Assembly (NCBI GenBank): GCA_030066195.1
Contig: JASJCB010000083.1
Coordinates: 1-52,911 of the forward strand
Length of the DNA stretch: 52,911 bases
Direction of reading: 5' to 3'
Source: Acidobacteriota bacterium
Lineage (GTDB): Bacteria > Acidobacteriota > Holophagae > Acanthopleuribacterales > Acanthopleuribacteraceae
The notes below the pieces were generated by a model. That model did not search any database, was not told where the DNA came from, and saw only the letters and a list, made by a program, of their open reading frames with translations. Below, one piece after another: positions 26,603 to 35,239 of this stretch (positions within the stretch are counted from its first letter, which is position 1; each line of letters begins with the position of its first letter). Made by a program: the position numbers and the translations under genes.

Positions 26603-27169
26603 ATGATTCGTATGACACTTTGGTTCGCTCTGATCGCCATGCTGGCCCTATCGGCCTGTTCCAACCAGGACGAGGAGAAGGCCGCCCGGCTTTATGAACT
26701 GGCCGAAACCTATCGCACGAAGAATCAGTACGATAAGGCCGTTCAGATCTTGCAGGATATCCGTATTCAGTATGAGAACACCGAATACGCCTCCCGTGCG
26801 GAATACGAAATCAGTGAGTACGAGAAGTTGGAAGCAGTTCAGTTGCAGAACAACGCGCGCAAGATTCAAAACCGCTTCACCTCCATCGGTCGCGCCCTCG
26901 AAAACTACAAGGCCCGGTTCCTGGCTTATCCCATCAACCCCAAAGATTTAGAGAAGTTACCCTCGTTCGTGGTGCCCGATTGGGATGATGTTTGGGGCAA
27001 TCCCATCTATTACAAGCCCACCTACACCAGCGACAAGGTGGCCCGTCATTCTCCCGACGGTTACGCCCTGGCCACTTTCGGCTTGGATGCCCTGCCCGGC
27101 GGCGATGGTCAGAACCAGGATTTCTTCTTCAAGAACGGTCGCCTGGTGGCGCAGGTTACTGACCAATAA
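26603..27169 (+). CDS. lipoprotein with TPR-like and GspG-like domains
   Basis: The 188-residue protein begins with a lipoprotein signal (MIRMTLWFALIAMLALSAC, lipobox L-S-A-C with Cys19). Residues about 22-75 form a helical repeat with TPR features (Y-R-T-K-N-Q-Y-D-K-A-V-Q-I-L-Q-D-I). The second half (about 95-180) resembles the C-terminal domain of type II secretion pseudopilin GspG (L-E-K-L-P, D-V-W-G-N-P-I-Y-Y, Y-A-L-A-T-F-G-L-D-A-L-P-G-G-D-G), where acidic residues bind calcium. No pilin N-terminal helix or prepilin cleavage site is present, so the GspG-like domain is here membrane-anchored by lipid. Start ATG 26603 gives the lipobox; GTG 26585 does not improve it. It lies 34 bp before prfA. 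Confidence 0.7.
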   Translation: MIRMTLWFALIAMLALSACSNQDEEKAARLYELAETYRTKNQYDKAVQILQDIRIQYENTEYASRAEYEISEYEKLEAVQLQNNARKIQNRFTSIGRALENYKARFLAYPINPKDLEKLPSFVVPDWDDVWGNPIYYKPTYTSDKVARHSPDGYALATFGLDALPGGDGQNQDFFFKNGRLVAQVTDQ

Positions 27170-27202
27170 ATCCGGCTTTTTGTCCGGCTAGAGGTGCATT
27201 TC

Positions 27203-28303
27203 GTGGATGAAAAGATGGCCCCTGTGATCAAGCGGGTCGAAAGCATTGTTCACAATTTCAATTCGATCATGGAAAAAATGGCGGATCCCCATATTGCTTC
27301 CGATGCGGCCGCTTATCAGAAACTGGCCAAACAGCACAAGGATTTGGAGCCTTTAGCTTCCGCCTACGCCAAATTCAAAAGCGATTACGACGAGTTGGAA
27401 GAGTACGAAACCATCCTGGCCGCCCGCGATGAGGACCCCGAGTTGGTGGAAATGGCCGAAATGGCGGTCGACGAAACCCGTGAAAAAGTGGAACAGGGTT
27501 TCTTCGACTTACAGCGCCTGCTGTTGCCCAAAGACCCCATGGACGGCAAAAACGCCGTTCTGGAGGTGCGCGCCGGGACCGGCGGCGAGGAGGCGGGGCT
27601 GTTTGCCGCCGAGATGTTCCGCGCCTATACCCGCTTTGCCGAGACCAACGGTTGGAAGGTGAATATCACCACTCAGAACGAGACCGGAATCGGCGGCCTG
27701 AAAGAGGTCATCGCCGTGATTGAAGGCAGCGATGTCTTCTCGAAGCTGAAGTACGAAAGCGGCACCCATCGCGTGCAGCGCGTGCCTCAAACCGAGTCCC
27801 AGGGCCGGGTGCACACCTCCGCCATCACGGTCGCGGTGATGCCGGAAGCCGAAGATGTGGACGTGGAAGTGGATGAGAAGGACTTGCGGGTAGATACCTA
27901 CCGCAGTTCCGGCGCGGGTGGCCAGCACGTCAACACTACCGATTCTGCCATCCGCATCACGCATATTCCCAGCGGACTGGTGGTGACCTGCCAGGATGAG
28001 CGATCCCAGATCAAGAACCGTGATAAGGCCATGCGCGTGCTGCGGGCCCAACTCTACGATATGAAAATGCGCGAGCAACAGGACGCCATCACCGCCGAAC
28101 GCCGTAGTCAGGTGGGCAGCGGCGATCGCTCCGAGAAGATTCGCACCTATAATTTTCCCCAGGGGCGCGTGACCGATCACCGTGTCAAGCTGACAATGTA
28201 CAACCTGCCGGAATTTATGAACGGCGGCATGGGTGAGATGGTGGAGGGTTGCCGCACCCAGTTCGAGGCCATTCGCATTCAGGAAGAGTTGGGTCGGGAA
28301 TAA
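27203..28303 (+). CDS. prfA: peptide chain release factor 1
   Basis: RF1 recognises UAA and UAG codons and triggers peptide release on the ribosome. The 366-residue form contains the universal G-A-G-G-Q-H-V-N motif near residue 235, whose Gln is methylated by PrmC, encoded next. The codon-recognition stretch with P-Q-T-E-S-Q-G-R (the P-x-T type of RF1) lies near residue 196. GTG at 27203 is favoured because GAGG stands 8 bases upstream; ATG 27215 and GTG 27194 are alternatives. The prmC ATG follows 6 bp after the stop, an arrangement seen in many bacteria. Confidence 0.93.
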   Translation: MDEKMAPVIKRVESIVHNFNSIMEKMADPHIASDAAAYQKLAKQHKDLEPLASAYAKFKSDYDELEEYETILAARDEDPELVEMAEMAVDETREKVEQGFFDLQRLLLPKDPMDGKNAVLEVRAGTGGEEAGLFAAEMFRAYTRFAETNGWKVNITTQNETGIGGLKEVIAVIEGSDVFSKLKYESGTHRVQRVPQTESQGRVHTSAITVAVMPEAEDVDVEVDEKDLRVDTYRSSGAGGQHVNTTDSAIRITHIPSGLVVTCQDERSQIKNRDKAMRVLRAQLYDMKMREQQDAITAERRSQVGSGDRSEKIRTYNFPQGRVTDHRVKLTMYNLPEFMNGGMGEMVEGCRTQFEAIRIQEELGRE

Positions 28304-28309
28304 CGCCAT

Positions 28310-29179
28310 ATGACCATTGCCGAGTTTCTGGCCGGGCCGCTTCCCCAGGCGTCCGCGCTCAACTATGCCGCACGAACGGTACGCCAACTGCTTGCCCATC
28401 GCCTGAATTGTGATCCGGCCGCCTTGCATGCCCATCCCGATCGCGAGATTCCGTCTGAGATCCTGGCCCGTCTGCAAACCGATCTGGACCAATTGGCGAA
28501 GGGTCGACCGGCGGCGCATGTCTTCGGTTCGGTCCCGTTTTTGGATTGGACATTCAAATGCGACGAGCGCGCTCTGATTCCCCGCCCCGAAACCGAGGCC
28601 TTGTGCTATCTTGTGATACAACGCTACGCGGGCAAGCAGCCGCCTCGCCGGGTTTTGGACCTGTGTTGCGGCAGCGGTGTGCTGGGCCTGTCGCTGGCGT
28701 CGGCTTTCCCGGAGACGACCGTTGTGCTGACCGATCTTTGCCCCGAGGCCCTTTCTTTATGTGAAGAGAATAAAAATCTTCTCGGCTTGGGCGATCGTGT
28801 CCGTCTCTTAAGAGGAGATCTTTGGGATGCTCTGCCGGACGATACGGAGCCCTTCGACCTGATCGTCGCCAATCCGCCCTATGTGGCTGCCGATGATCCG
28901 GTGGAAGCATCCGTCTTGCAGTGGGAACCGCGTCACGCCCTGTACAGCGACGAGGACGGCCTGGCTCATCTGAAGCGCATTCTGGATGGGTTGGCCCGGT
29001 TTCTGGCTCCCGGGGGTACGGCAGCGTTCGAACTGGGTCATCATCACGCCGAGATGCTGGGTTCCCGGCCGACCGCGCCCGGTCTCAGCCGCCTGGGGGC
29101 GTTGGCGCGCGATCCTTTCAATGTTCCCCGCTTCTTGATCTTCGATGAATCGAAACCGGGTACCCCGATGGGACCCTGA
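28310..29179 (+). CDS. prmC: release factor glutamine methyltransferase
   Basis: PrmC methylates the glutamine of the GGQ motif in RF1 and RF2 using S-adenosylmethionine. The 289 residues comprise a helical N-terminal domain (residues 1-75), the SAM loop V-L-D-L-C-C-G-S-G-V-L-G near residue 112, and the catalytic N-P-P-Y motif near residue 187, typical of amino-group methylation of Gln/Asn. It is directly downstream of prfA and 26 bp before murA, so the three are probably one transcript. Confidence 0.92.
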   Translation: MTIAEFLAGPLPQASALNYAARTVRQLLAHRLNCDPAALHAHPDREIPSEILARLQTDLDQLAKGRPAAHVFGSVPFLDWTFKCDERALIPRPETEALCYLVIQRYAGKQPPRRVLDLCCGSGVLGLSLASAFPETTVVLTDLCPEALSLCEENKNLLGLGDRVRLLRGDLWDALPDDTEPFDLIVANPPYVAADDPVEASVLQWEPRHALYSDEDGLAHLKRILDGLARFLAPGGTAAFELGHHHAEMLGSRPTAPGLSRLGALARDPFNVPRFLIFDESKPGTPMGP

Positions 29180-29204
29180 TGCCTGATGTTAAAGGAAACC
29201 ACTC

Positions 29205-30455
29205 TTGGATAAATTGAGAATCACCGGAAACGGTCCCCTTCACGGCGAAGTTCGTATCAGCGGCGCCAAGAATGCCGCGTTGCCCTGCTTGACCGCTTGT
29301 ATTATGAGCCCGGAGGCCGTCACACTGACAAACCTGCCTCGTGTTCGCGACATTCACACCATGATCAGGGTCCTGGAGGAATTGGGCGCTGCTGTCGAAC
29401 TGGACGGCGAGCGCGTCATCATTGACGCCGCGGAACTGAAGTCACACACCGCTACCTATGACCTGGTGAAGACCATGCGTGCTTCCATCCTGGTTTTGGG
29501 ACCGTTGCTGGCGCGTTTCGGCAAGGCGCGGGTCAGTTTGCCGGGCGGTTGTGCGATCGGCGCCCGGCCCGTGAACCTGCACCTGGAAGCGCTGGAGAAG
29601 ATGGGGGCGAAGATCACTATCGAGCATGGTTATATCGACGCCAGGGTGGATCGACTGCAAGGCGCCGAGATTACCTTTGCCAATGTCACGGTGACCGGAA
29701 CCGAAAATATTATGATGGCAGCGGCTCTGGCCAGGGGTACCACCATTCTGCACAACGCGGCGCGTGAGCCGGAGGTCATCGATCTGGCCGAAATGTTGAA
29801 CGGCATGGGCGCGAAAATCAGCGGCCAGGGCACGGATACCATTGTTATCGAAGGCGTGGATACGCTTCACGGCCATACCCATCCCATCATCCCGGATCGC
29901 ATTGAAACGGGCACCTATGTCTGCGCGGCGGCCGTCACCCGGGGCGATGTTAGGATTACCCATACCCGACCCGAGTACCTGAAGCGCTTCCTGGATGTTA
30001 TGAGAGCCGCGGGTCTGCCGTTTGAAGTGGATGCGGACTGCATTCACGTAAAACCGCACAACGGCTTGAAGGCCCAGGACATCCAAACCCAACCGCACCC
30101 GGGTTTCCCCACCGATATGCAAGCGCAGTTCATGGCGGTGATGACTCAGGCGGAAGGGGCTTCCGCCATTACGGAATCCATCTTCGAAAACCGTTTCATG
30201 CACGTTTCCGAGTTGAACCGCATGGGCGCGGACATCACGGTTAAGGGCAGAACGGCGATCACCAAGGGCGTCACGCCCATGTCCGGCGCTCAAGTGATGG
30301 CCACCGATCTACGCGCCTCGGCTTCACTGGTGGTTGCGGCCCTGGTTGCCAAAGGCGATACCATCATCGACCGTATTTACCACCTGGATCGGGGTTACTG
30401 CGACCTGGAGAAGAAGCTGGAAGGTATCGGCGCCTTGGTGGAACGCATACGCTGA
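29205..30455 (+). CDS. murA: UDP-N-acetylglucosamine 1-carboxyvinyltransferase
   Basis: MurA transfers enolpyruvate from PEP to UDP-GlcNAc, the first committed step of peptidoglycan synthesis. The 416 residues show I-S-G-A-K-N-A-A-L-P near residue 20 and the catalytic cysteine loop L-P-G-G-C-A-I-G-A-R-P-V-N near residue 116 (Cys present, so fosfomycin sensitivity would be expected at this site). The start codon is TTG at 29205: the protein then begins M-D-K-L-R-I-T-G like family members, and AAGGAAA lies 8 bases before. Its end faces the minus-strand lipoprotein gene across a 50-bp gap. Confidence 0.93.
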   Translation: MDKLRITGNGPLHGEVRISGAKNAALPCLTACIMSPEAVTLTNLPRVRDIHTMIRVLEELGAAVELDGERVIIDAAELKSHTATYDLVKTMRASILVLGPLLARFGKARVSLPGGCAIGARPVNLHLEALEKMGAKITIEHGYIDARVDRLQGAEITFANVTVTGTENIMMAAALARGTTILHNAAREPEVIDLAEMLNGMGAKISGQGTDTIVIEGVDTLHGHTHPIIPDRIETGTYVCAAAVTRGDVRITHTRPEYLKRFLDVMRAAGLPFEVDADCIHVKPHNGLKAQDIQTQPHPGFPTDMQAQFMAVMTQAEGASAITESIFENRFMHVSELNRMGADITVKGRTAITKGVTPMSGAQVMATDLRASASLVVAALVAKGDTIIDRIYHLDRGYCDLEKKLEGIGALVERIR

Positions 30456-30467
30456 AGGTCCTGGGAA

Positions 30468-30493
30468 ATCGGGGACATATTCTGGTCCCCGAT
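30468..30493. terminator. hairpin between convergent murA and lipoprotein genes
   Basis: 9-bp perfect arms (atcggggac 30468-30476, gtccccgat 30485-30493) with an 8-nt loop lie 13 bp after the murA stop and 13 bp beyond the lipoprotein stop. There is no long T run, so it may work as a weak bidirectional terminator or be a REP-like element. Confidence 0.5.
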
Positions 30494-30505
30494 CCCTCGG
30501 TTCGG

Positions 30506-30985
30506 TTATCTGGCGGTGAAGTACGCCTTGATGGGACCGCTGCCGGTCTTTCCGATTTCAACGCCCTTCTTCACATCGACGCCTTCTTTCCTCAACTTGC
30601 GGCGATAGGCGCGTATGGAAACCTGTTCACGCGCCTTGGGCAGGCCGCTACGGTATTTGCGTTGCTGAATGAAGAAGTAGGCGCCCCGGTTTGCGTCCAC
30701 CTTGAACTTCTGGAATTCGGGTCCGAAGACGTAGGATATGCTATGGATGTTGAAGGTATGGACCCCCTCCGGCAGACCCTCCACCCACAAGATGCGGTTC
30801 TTCTTGATAAAGCGGATGGGTACCGGTTCCCCGTCGATCGACAGGTCCATCACATAGCGGACGGGCGCTGCAAACTCCAACACCAGGGTGTTCCCGGGAA
30901 TGGGATTGGCCTCGGTGTCCATGGGTTTGTAACAGCCCGTGGCAATGAGAGCCAGGGCCGCAATCAGCGCAATGTACTTGTTCAT
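30506..30985 (-). CDS. lipoprotein of unknown function
   Basis: The 159-residue protein carries a lipoprotein signal (MNKYIALIAALALIATGC, lipobox A-T-G-C). The mature N-terminal half (L-V-L-E-F-A-A-P-V-R-Y-V-M-D-L-S-I-D-G-E-P-V and G-V-H-T-F-N-I) resembles a PEGA-like beta domain. The C-terminal third is Lys/Arg-rich (R-K-Y-R-S-G-L-P-K-A-R and Y-R-R-K-L-R-K-E-G), a basic surface that could contact peptidoglycan or LPS. No family is recognised. It follows mce by 19 bp and is probably in the folD-mce transcript. GAGGAG precedes the ATG. Confidence 0.65.
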   Translation of the reverse strand: MNKYIALIAALALIATGCYKPMDTEANPIPGNTLVLEFAAPVRYVMDLSIDGEPVPIRFIKKNRILWVEGLPEGVHTFNIHSISYVFGPEFQKFKVDANRGAYFFIQQRKYRSGLPKAREQVSIRAYRRKLRKEGVDVKKGVEIGKTGSGPIKAYFTAR

Positions 30986-31004
30986 GAATGCTCCTCAGAT
31001 TGAA

Positions 31005-31412
31005 TCAATGACCGGGGCCGCCGGCTTCTTTCAGCTCCAGCAAAACCCCGGAAGTGGATTTCGGATGGACAAAGGCCACCCGGCATCCGCCCGCGCCGAT
31101 CACGGGTTCCTCGTTGACCAGACGCACGCCCTCGGCTTTGTACTTGGCCAGGGTGGCTTCGATATCGTCTACCTCGACACAGATATGGTGCAGGCCGGGA
31201 CGGTTTTTCGCCAGGAATTTGGCGATCGGTGAATTCTCGTCCGTGGCTTGCAGCAGTTCGACATGAGACTCGCCTACTTCAAAAAATGCGGTGTTGACCT
31301 TCTGGTCGGGTACTTCCTCGGTTTTCAGAAAGTTGAAGCCCAGGCGGTTATAGGTCTCGATGCCCTCGTCCAGGTTGGGTACGGCAATACCCAGGTGGTC
31401 TATTTTGTTCAT
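31005..31412 (-). CDS. mce: methylmalonyl-CoA epimerase
   Basis: The enzyme interconverts (2R)- and (2S)-methylmalonyl-CoA in propionyl-CoA metabolism. The 135-residue VOC-fold protein has the metal ligands in I-D-H-L-G-I-A-V (His near residue 6), G-L-H-H-I-C-V-E-V (His near 76) and L-L-E-L-K (Glu near the C terminus), plus the S-H-V-E-L-L segment. Its ATG overlaps the folD stop (ATGA), so it is translationally coupled to folD. A methylmalonyl-CoA mutase is not seen in the window. Confidence 0.9.
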   Translation of the reverse strand: MNKIDHLGIAVPNLDEGIETYNRLGFNFLKTEEVPDQKVNTAFFEVGESHVELLQATDENSPIAKFLAKNRPGLHHICVEVDDIEATLAKYKAEGVRLVNEEPVIGAGGCRVAFVHPKSTSGVLLELKEAGGPGH

Positions 31413-32326
31413 ACATCAGCCTTCCTTTTGGCCGCGGTCACACAGTTGACCATCAGGTGGGCGATGGTCAATTTGCCCACGCCGCCGGGGACGGGCGTCA
31501 CCAGCGCGGCTTTTTCCAGGGCTTCGTCGTAGAACACATCGCCGTAGAGAATGCGGCCTTTCTTGCGGAACGCCTTCATTTTGCGACTGCCTTCCTTGCA
31601 GAACCGCGTCACGTCGGCTTCCTTGGTGAGTTCGTTGATGCCGACGTCCACGACGACGGCGCCCTCCTTCACCCAATCGCCGGACACCAGGCCCGGAACC
31701 CCGACGGCGGCGATGATGATATCTGCCTGACCGCATACGTCGGCGGGGTTTTGGGTGCGGCTGTGCATTATGGTTACCGTACAATGTTCTTTAAGCAGTA
31801 GTTGGGCCATGGGTTTGCCCACGATATTGGAGCGGCCGACAACTACCGCGTGTTTGCCCTTCAGTACATCGATGCTGTCCTTCAGCAGTTCGATGACGCC
31901 CATGGGGGTGCAGGGGAACAAACCGGGCTCGCCCAGGGAGAGACGACCCACGTTGACGGGATGAAAGCCGTCCACGTCCTTATCGGGGTCGATGGCGGAG
32001 ATGATGGCGCTTTCGTCGATTTGCTCGGGCAGCGGCAACTGTACCAGGATGCCGTGGACACCGTCATCACCGTTCAATTTTTGGATTAAGGCCAGCAAGG
32101 CTTCGGTAGTGGTGTCGGCGGGTAATTTCTCGAAGGTGGACGCGATGCCCAGCTCGCCGCAGGTTTTGACCTTGTTGCTGACGTAGACTTGGCTTGCGGG
32201 ATTTTCCCCAACCAGAACCACGGCCAGATGCGGGTGAATACCCTTTGCCTTAAGGGCTTCGGTATCCTGCCGCGCCTGGTTGAGAAGCCGTTCCGCCGTG
32301 GGTTTGCATGCCATTTTGTCGCCCAT
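31409..32326 (-). CDS. folD: methylenetetrahydrofolate dehydrogenase/cyclohydrolase
   Basis: FolD oxidises 5,10-methylene-THF and hydrolyses the product to 10-formyl-THF, feeding purine and formyl-Met synthesis. The 305 residues include the Y-V-S-N-K-V-K segment with the catalytic lysine near residue 56, the P-L-P-E-Q-I-D and D-G-F-H-P-V-N-V-G-R signatures, the NADP-binding V-V-G-R-S-N-I-V-G-K-P near residue 165, and the final P-V-P-G-G-V-G-K-L-T. The first ATG is used because GGAGG lies 10 bases before it; a second ATG at codon 5 is possible. Confidence 0.95.
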   Translation of the reverse strand: MGDKMACKPTAERLLNQARQDTEALKAKGIHPHLAVVLVGENPASQVYVSNKVKTCGELGIASTFEKLPADTTTEALLALIQKLNGDDGVHGILVQLPLPEQIDESAIISAIDPDKDVDGFHPVNVGRLSLGEPGLFPCTPMGVIELLKDSIDVLKGKHAVVVGRSNIVGKPMAQLLLKEHCTVTIMHSRTQNPADVCGQADIIIAAVGVPGLVSGDWVKEGAVVVDVGINELTKEADVTRFCKEGSRKMKAFRKKGRILYGDVFYDEALEKAALVTPVPGGVGKLTIAHLMVNCVTAAKRKADV

Positions 32327-32350
32327 ATTTGGGTCACCTCCGTCACAATC

Positions 32351-32372
32351 GCGCCTATCTTAGCATAGGCGC
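32351..32372. promoter_or_regulatory. 8-bp inverted repeat before folD
   Basis: gcgcctat and ataggcgc flank cttagc, 25-46 bp before the folD start. On the minus strand the centre offers TATGCT or TAAGAT as possible -10 hexamers, so the site could be an operator at the folD promoter. Confidence 0.3.
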
Positions 32373-32555
32373 CGCATTTAGGAACATCAGGCATTGGGGT
32401 TTAAGCAAAGCCCGGGCCAGGAAGTGAGCGGACTCAAGTCAACGTCGAGAAGCAGTTAGGGTAAATACCGGAATCACCAAAAACATGCCCGAGTCACTGA
32501 ACAACCCGGCGGATTTAGCTGTATAAGACTAAAGACGGACGGGTTGGGAGGAGCC

Positions 32556-34853
32556 GTGGACACACAAGTCGGTTTTCGGTTCGGCGTTTTTGAAGTATGT
32601 GCCGGTGAGGGCGAATTACGCAAGAACGGGCGTCGAATAGCGCTGCAAGACAAGCCTTTTCAGTTACTCCTGTTGCTGTTGCAGCAAAAAGGCAGTGTCG
32701 TTTCCAGACAAGAGATCCGTCGTTCCCTCTGGCCGGAAGATACCTTCGTGGAAGTTGACGACAGTATCAACAGCGCCGTGAAACGACTTCGGTTGGTTCT
32801 GGGCGACTCTGCCTCCTCACCGCGCTTTGTGGCCACGGTTCCGCGACGAGGATATCGCTTTGTGGCGGATATCGAGCGGGTGTTCGGTACTGAGGTTTCG
32901 GCGGAGAAAAGCGAGGTAGGGGCAGAAAAAGTACCCGAACAAACCGCGACCTTCGAGCGGCAATCGGAAGGAGAACCTCGCCTTTTACGTCGGCCGGCGA
33001 TCCTTGGTTTCATCTCCCTGGCCGCGATTCTATTCTTCGTTTGGTTCGGAATGGAGGAACCGACAAATCTCCCGGTCGAAAAGCCCATGCTGGCTGTCTT
33101 CCCCTTGCAGGACACCGATCCCCAAGCCGATTATCTGGCCGTGGGGCTCACCGAAGACCTGAGCGAACACCTGGGGCGACTGGCCCCCGATCGACTGGGT
33201 GTCTTCGCTTCCGCTACGGTTCAACAGTTGGGTCGAAACCCTGCCGTTCCCACCAAGGCGCGTCAATTGGGCGCTGATTTTTACATGACCGGACGCCTTC
33301 GTCGCGAAGAAGACATGACGCGCATTCATGTCAATCTTGTGAAGACTGTCGACGGCAGCCTGATTTGGAGCGATGTCTACCGATACCCGCCCGGCCTGGT
33401 TCCGGTCGCGTTCACCACGGATGTTGCCCGATCCGTTGCCGCCACCCTGTTGGGCCGAGATGAGGAATTAATGGTACGCGCCGCCACTACCCATACCGAG
33501 GCCTATCATAACTATCTGAAGGGCAATCACCACATGGCCAATCAGTTCACTGAGGTAGGCATGCGCCAGGCCGTTGCCTGTTACCGTCGCGCCTTGGAAC
33601 TGGACCCCTTGCTGGGGGAGGCTTACGCTCGCCTGGCCGAGGTTTATGGCAACATGATTACCCTGGGTTATGTTCCCGGAGACGAAACCCTTGAGCTAAT
33701 CCATCGTTTAGCGGCGCAAGGCCTCGAAGCGCGCCCGAACCTGCCCGACTTGCACACGGCCATGGGTCAGGCCCAATTACAGGCCGGTCGTCCTCGCGAG
33801 GCCGAGGGTCACTTTCTTCGAGCGCTTTCGGCCGGTCCCGATCACATGGGCGCCGTCAGTGCCTACCTGGTCTTCCTGGCTAGTATGGGCCGAAATGATG
33901 AGATCACCCCCTACATGGCTTCGTTAAAAGCTGTCGATCCCTTATCGCCCGGGTCGGACTACATTCGCGGTTTGCTTTTGCTTGCGGACCATCGACCCGG
34001 ACGGGCGATCGAACACTTGCAACGCGCCGCGTCCAAAATGCCCAATATCGGCCACGGGTGGGACCATCTTGCAACAGCCCACATTTTTGCCGGCAACCAC
34101 CAGGAAGCGGTGGCGGCCTTGGAACGCGCTGTTCTTGTCAGCGACGGGGCGCCCCGTTATCTCTACATGCTGGGCCGCCTTTTTGCGGCTCGCGGGCAGC
34201 AGATTCAAGCCGCGGCTGTTCTGGATAAGCTACAGGCAAGAGCGAAAAGCGCCTATGTCTCCCGGTCCTATCTCCAATCGCTGACGGCAAAGGCTTTTCC
34301 GGTCAATCACCCCGACATTCCGCGTAACCTGGTGGTCAAAGGTTTCACGGCATATGCCGGCGCTGATGTTAATGTCCAATTTCAGGTCGACGAATCATTC
34401 CGGCATTTGGGAAGTTGGCATTATGAAGATAGTTCGCGGCAACTCTATACCCTTTCCATGGCGGCCTATATGAGAGGCGAGAAACTGATTCGCGTAGCGG
34501 TGATGCAAGCCGAAGAGGCGATTGCGCTGGGCCGACCGGGAGATGAGCGTCTGGAAATAGACGGAGTGCCCTTCAACGTTCTAGAGCATTACCAATCCTG
34601 GAACGGACCCCTTGCCGTGCACCGGGGTTGGGGTTTGGTTGCGCGAGCCGGTTTCGATCCGCGACCGGGGGTACTGACCATGACCGCCTATCGATTTCGG
34701 TCGGATAAAAAAACCGCCGTCATCGTCTCATTGAGTGAGCGGAGCCCGCGTCATGAAGGCCCCTGGCCCGCCGCCCTGAGGAATCGTTTTCGAGAAGACT
34801 TCGAGAAAGTCATTGGTTGCGAGCTCGGAAAAGAGGCGGGAGCCGAAGGTTGA
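32556..34853 (+). CDS. membrane-anchored winged-helix/TPR regulator (CadC-like)
   Basis: The 765-residue protein has an OmpR-type winged-helix DNA-binding domain at residues about 8-105 (L-Q-D-K-P-F-Q-L-L-L-L-L-L-Q, I-N-S-A-V-K-R-L-R, R-R-G-Y-R-F). A membrane helix follows near 148-168 (A-I-L-G-F-I-S-L-A-A-I-L-F-F-V-W). Then come a TolB-N/FlgO-like domain (about 175-290), TPR repeats (about 310-580) and a C-terminal beta-rich domain of unknown type. The layout is that of CadC-like one-component regulators that sense an envelope signal. GTG 32556 is preferred to TTG 32544, because GGAGG sits 4 bases before it. It ends 23 bp from the convergent peptide genes and may regulate them; this is only inferred from position. 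Confidence 0.8.
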   Translation: MDTQVGFRFGVFEVCAGEGELRKNGRRIALQDKPFQLLLLLLQQKGSVVSRQEIRRSLWPEDTFVEVDDSINSAVKRLRLVLGDSASSPRFVATVPRRGYRFVADIERVFGTEVSAEKSEVGAEKVPEQTATFERQSEGEPRLLRRPAILGFISLAAILFFVWFGMEEPTNLPVEKPMLAVFPLQDTDPQADYLAVGLTEDLSEHLGRLAPDRLGVFASATVQQLGRNPAVPTKARQLGADFYMTGRLRREEDMTRIHVNLVKTVDGSLIWSDVYRYPPGLVPVAFTTDVARSVAATLLGRDEELMVRAATTHTEAYHNYLKGNHHMANQFTEVGMRQAVACYRRALELDPLLGEAYARLAEVYGNMITLGYVPGDETLELIHRLAAQGLEARPNLPDLHTAMGQAQLQAGRPREAEGHFLRALSAGPDHMGAVSAYLVFLASMGRNDEITPYMASLKAVDPLSPGSDYIRGLLLLADHRPGRAIEHLQRAASKMPNIGHGWDHLATAHIFAGNHQEAVAALERAVLVSDGAPRYLYMLGRLFAARGQQIQAAAVLDKLQARAKSAYVSRSYLQSLTAKAFPVNHPDIPRNLVVKGFTAYAGADVNVQFQVDESFRHLGSWHYEDSSRQLYTLSMAAYMRGEKLIRVAVMQAEEAIALGRPGDERLEIDGVPFNVLEHYQSWNGPLAVHRGWGLVARAGFDPRPGVLTMTAYRFRSDKKTAVIVSLSERSPRHEGPWPAALRNRFREDFEKVIGCELGKEAGAEG

Positions 34854-34876
34854 CTCCCTGCCCCTGACCGCGCCCT

Positions 34877-35116
34877 TTATTGGAAGGGACAATTCAGTTC
34901 GCATTCGAAGTGTTGCTGGTTACAGTTATACTCGCACATAATTGCCGCGCCGATTTGTCCTGAGCGCTCGAGTTCGATACACGGACCCATGCAAAGATTC
35001 CATGCCTCATCACAGTCACCGTAGCAGTCGTAGGGGAGTTCTGCCATCATGTATTGAGATGCGCCGAAGGCCAGGGAAAGACACAGACTGAGCGTAAAGA
35101 TTGCTTTTTTGATCAT
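34877..35116 (-). CDS. secreted eight-cysteine peptide 1
   Basis: The 79-residue precursor has a signal peptide of 25 residues (M-I-K-K-A-I-F-T-L-S-L-C-L-S-L..., cut before E-L-P-Y-D-C). The mature part has eight cysteines spaced C-x3-C-x6-C-x3-C-x14-C-x3-C-x6-C-x3-C, mirror-symmetric about its centre, and a net charge of about -9. This predicts two antiparallel helices joined by four disulfides. No known family is recognised. Start 35116 is chosen by alignment with the two paralogues: AAGGAG stands 6 bases upstream in all three. It is the last of three tandem copies and converges on the regulator. Confidence 0.8.
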   Translation of the reverse strand: MIKKAIFTLSLCLSLAFGASQYMMAELPYDCYGDCDEAWNLCMGPCIELERSGQIGAAIMCEYNCNQQHFECELNCPFQ

Positions 35117-35203
35117 CATCAACTCCTTTATCGATTGGTGTTTCAGGTTGGTAAGGCCGGATCGGTTCTACCGTAAGGATGTACCGGCCGCTTTCTCTTC
35201 ATA

Positions 35204-35239
35204 AGCGGGACCGAAGTCAGGCCTCCGGTCGAGCCCGCT
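35204..35239. terminator. conserved hairpin after peptide gene 2
   Basis: agcggg (35204-35209) pairs with cccgct (35234-35239), with inner accg/cggt pairing. The stem overlaps the stop codon of gene 2. The same outer stem recurs after gene 3, followed on the minus strand by a similar gaagagaaa. No T run follows, so it may be an mRNA-stabilising or attenuating hairpin. Confidence 0.5.
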
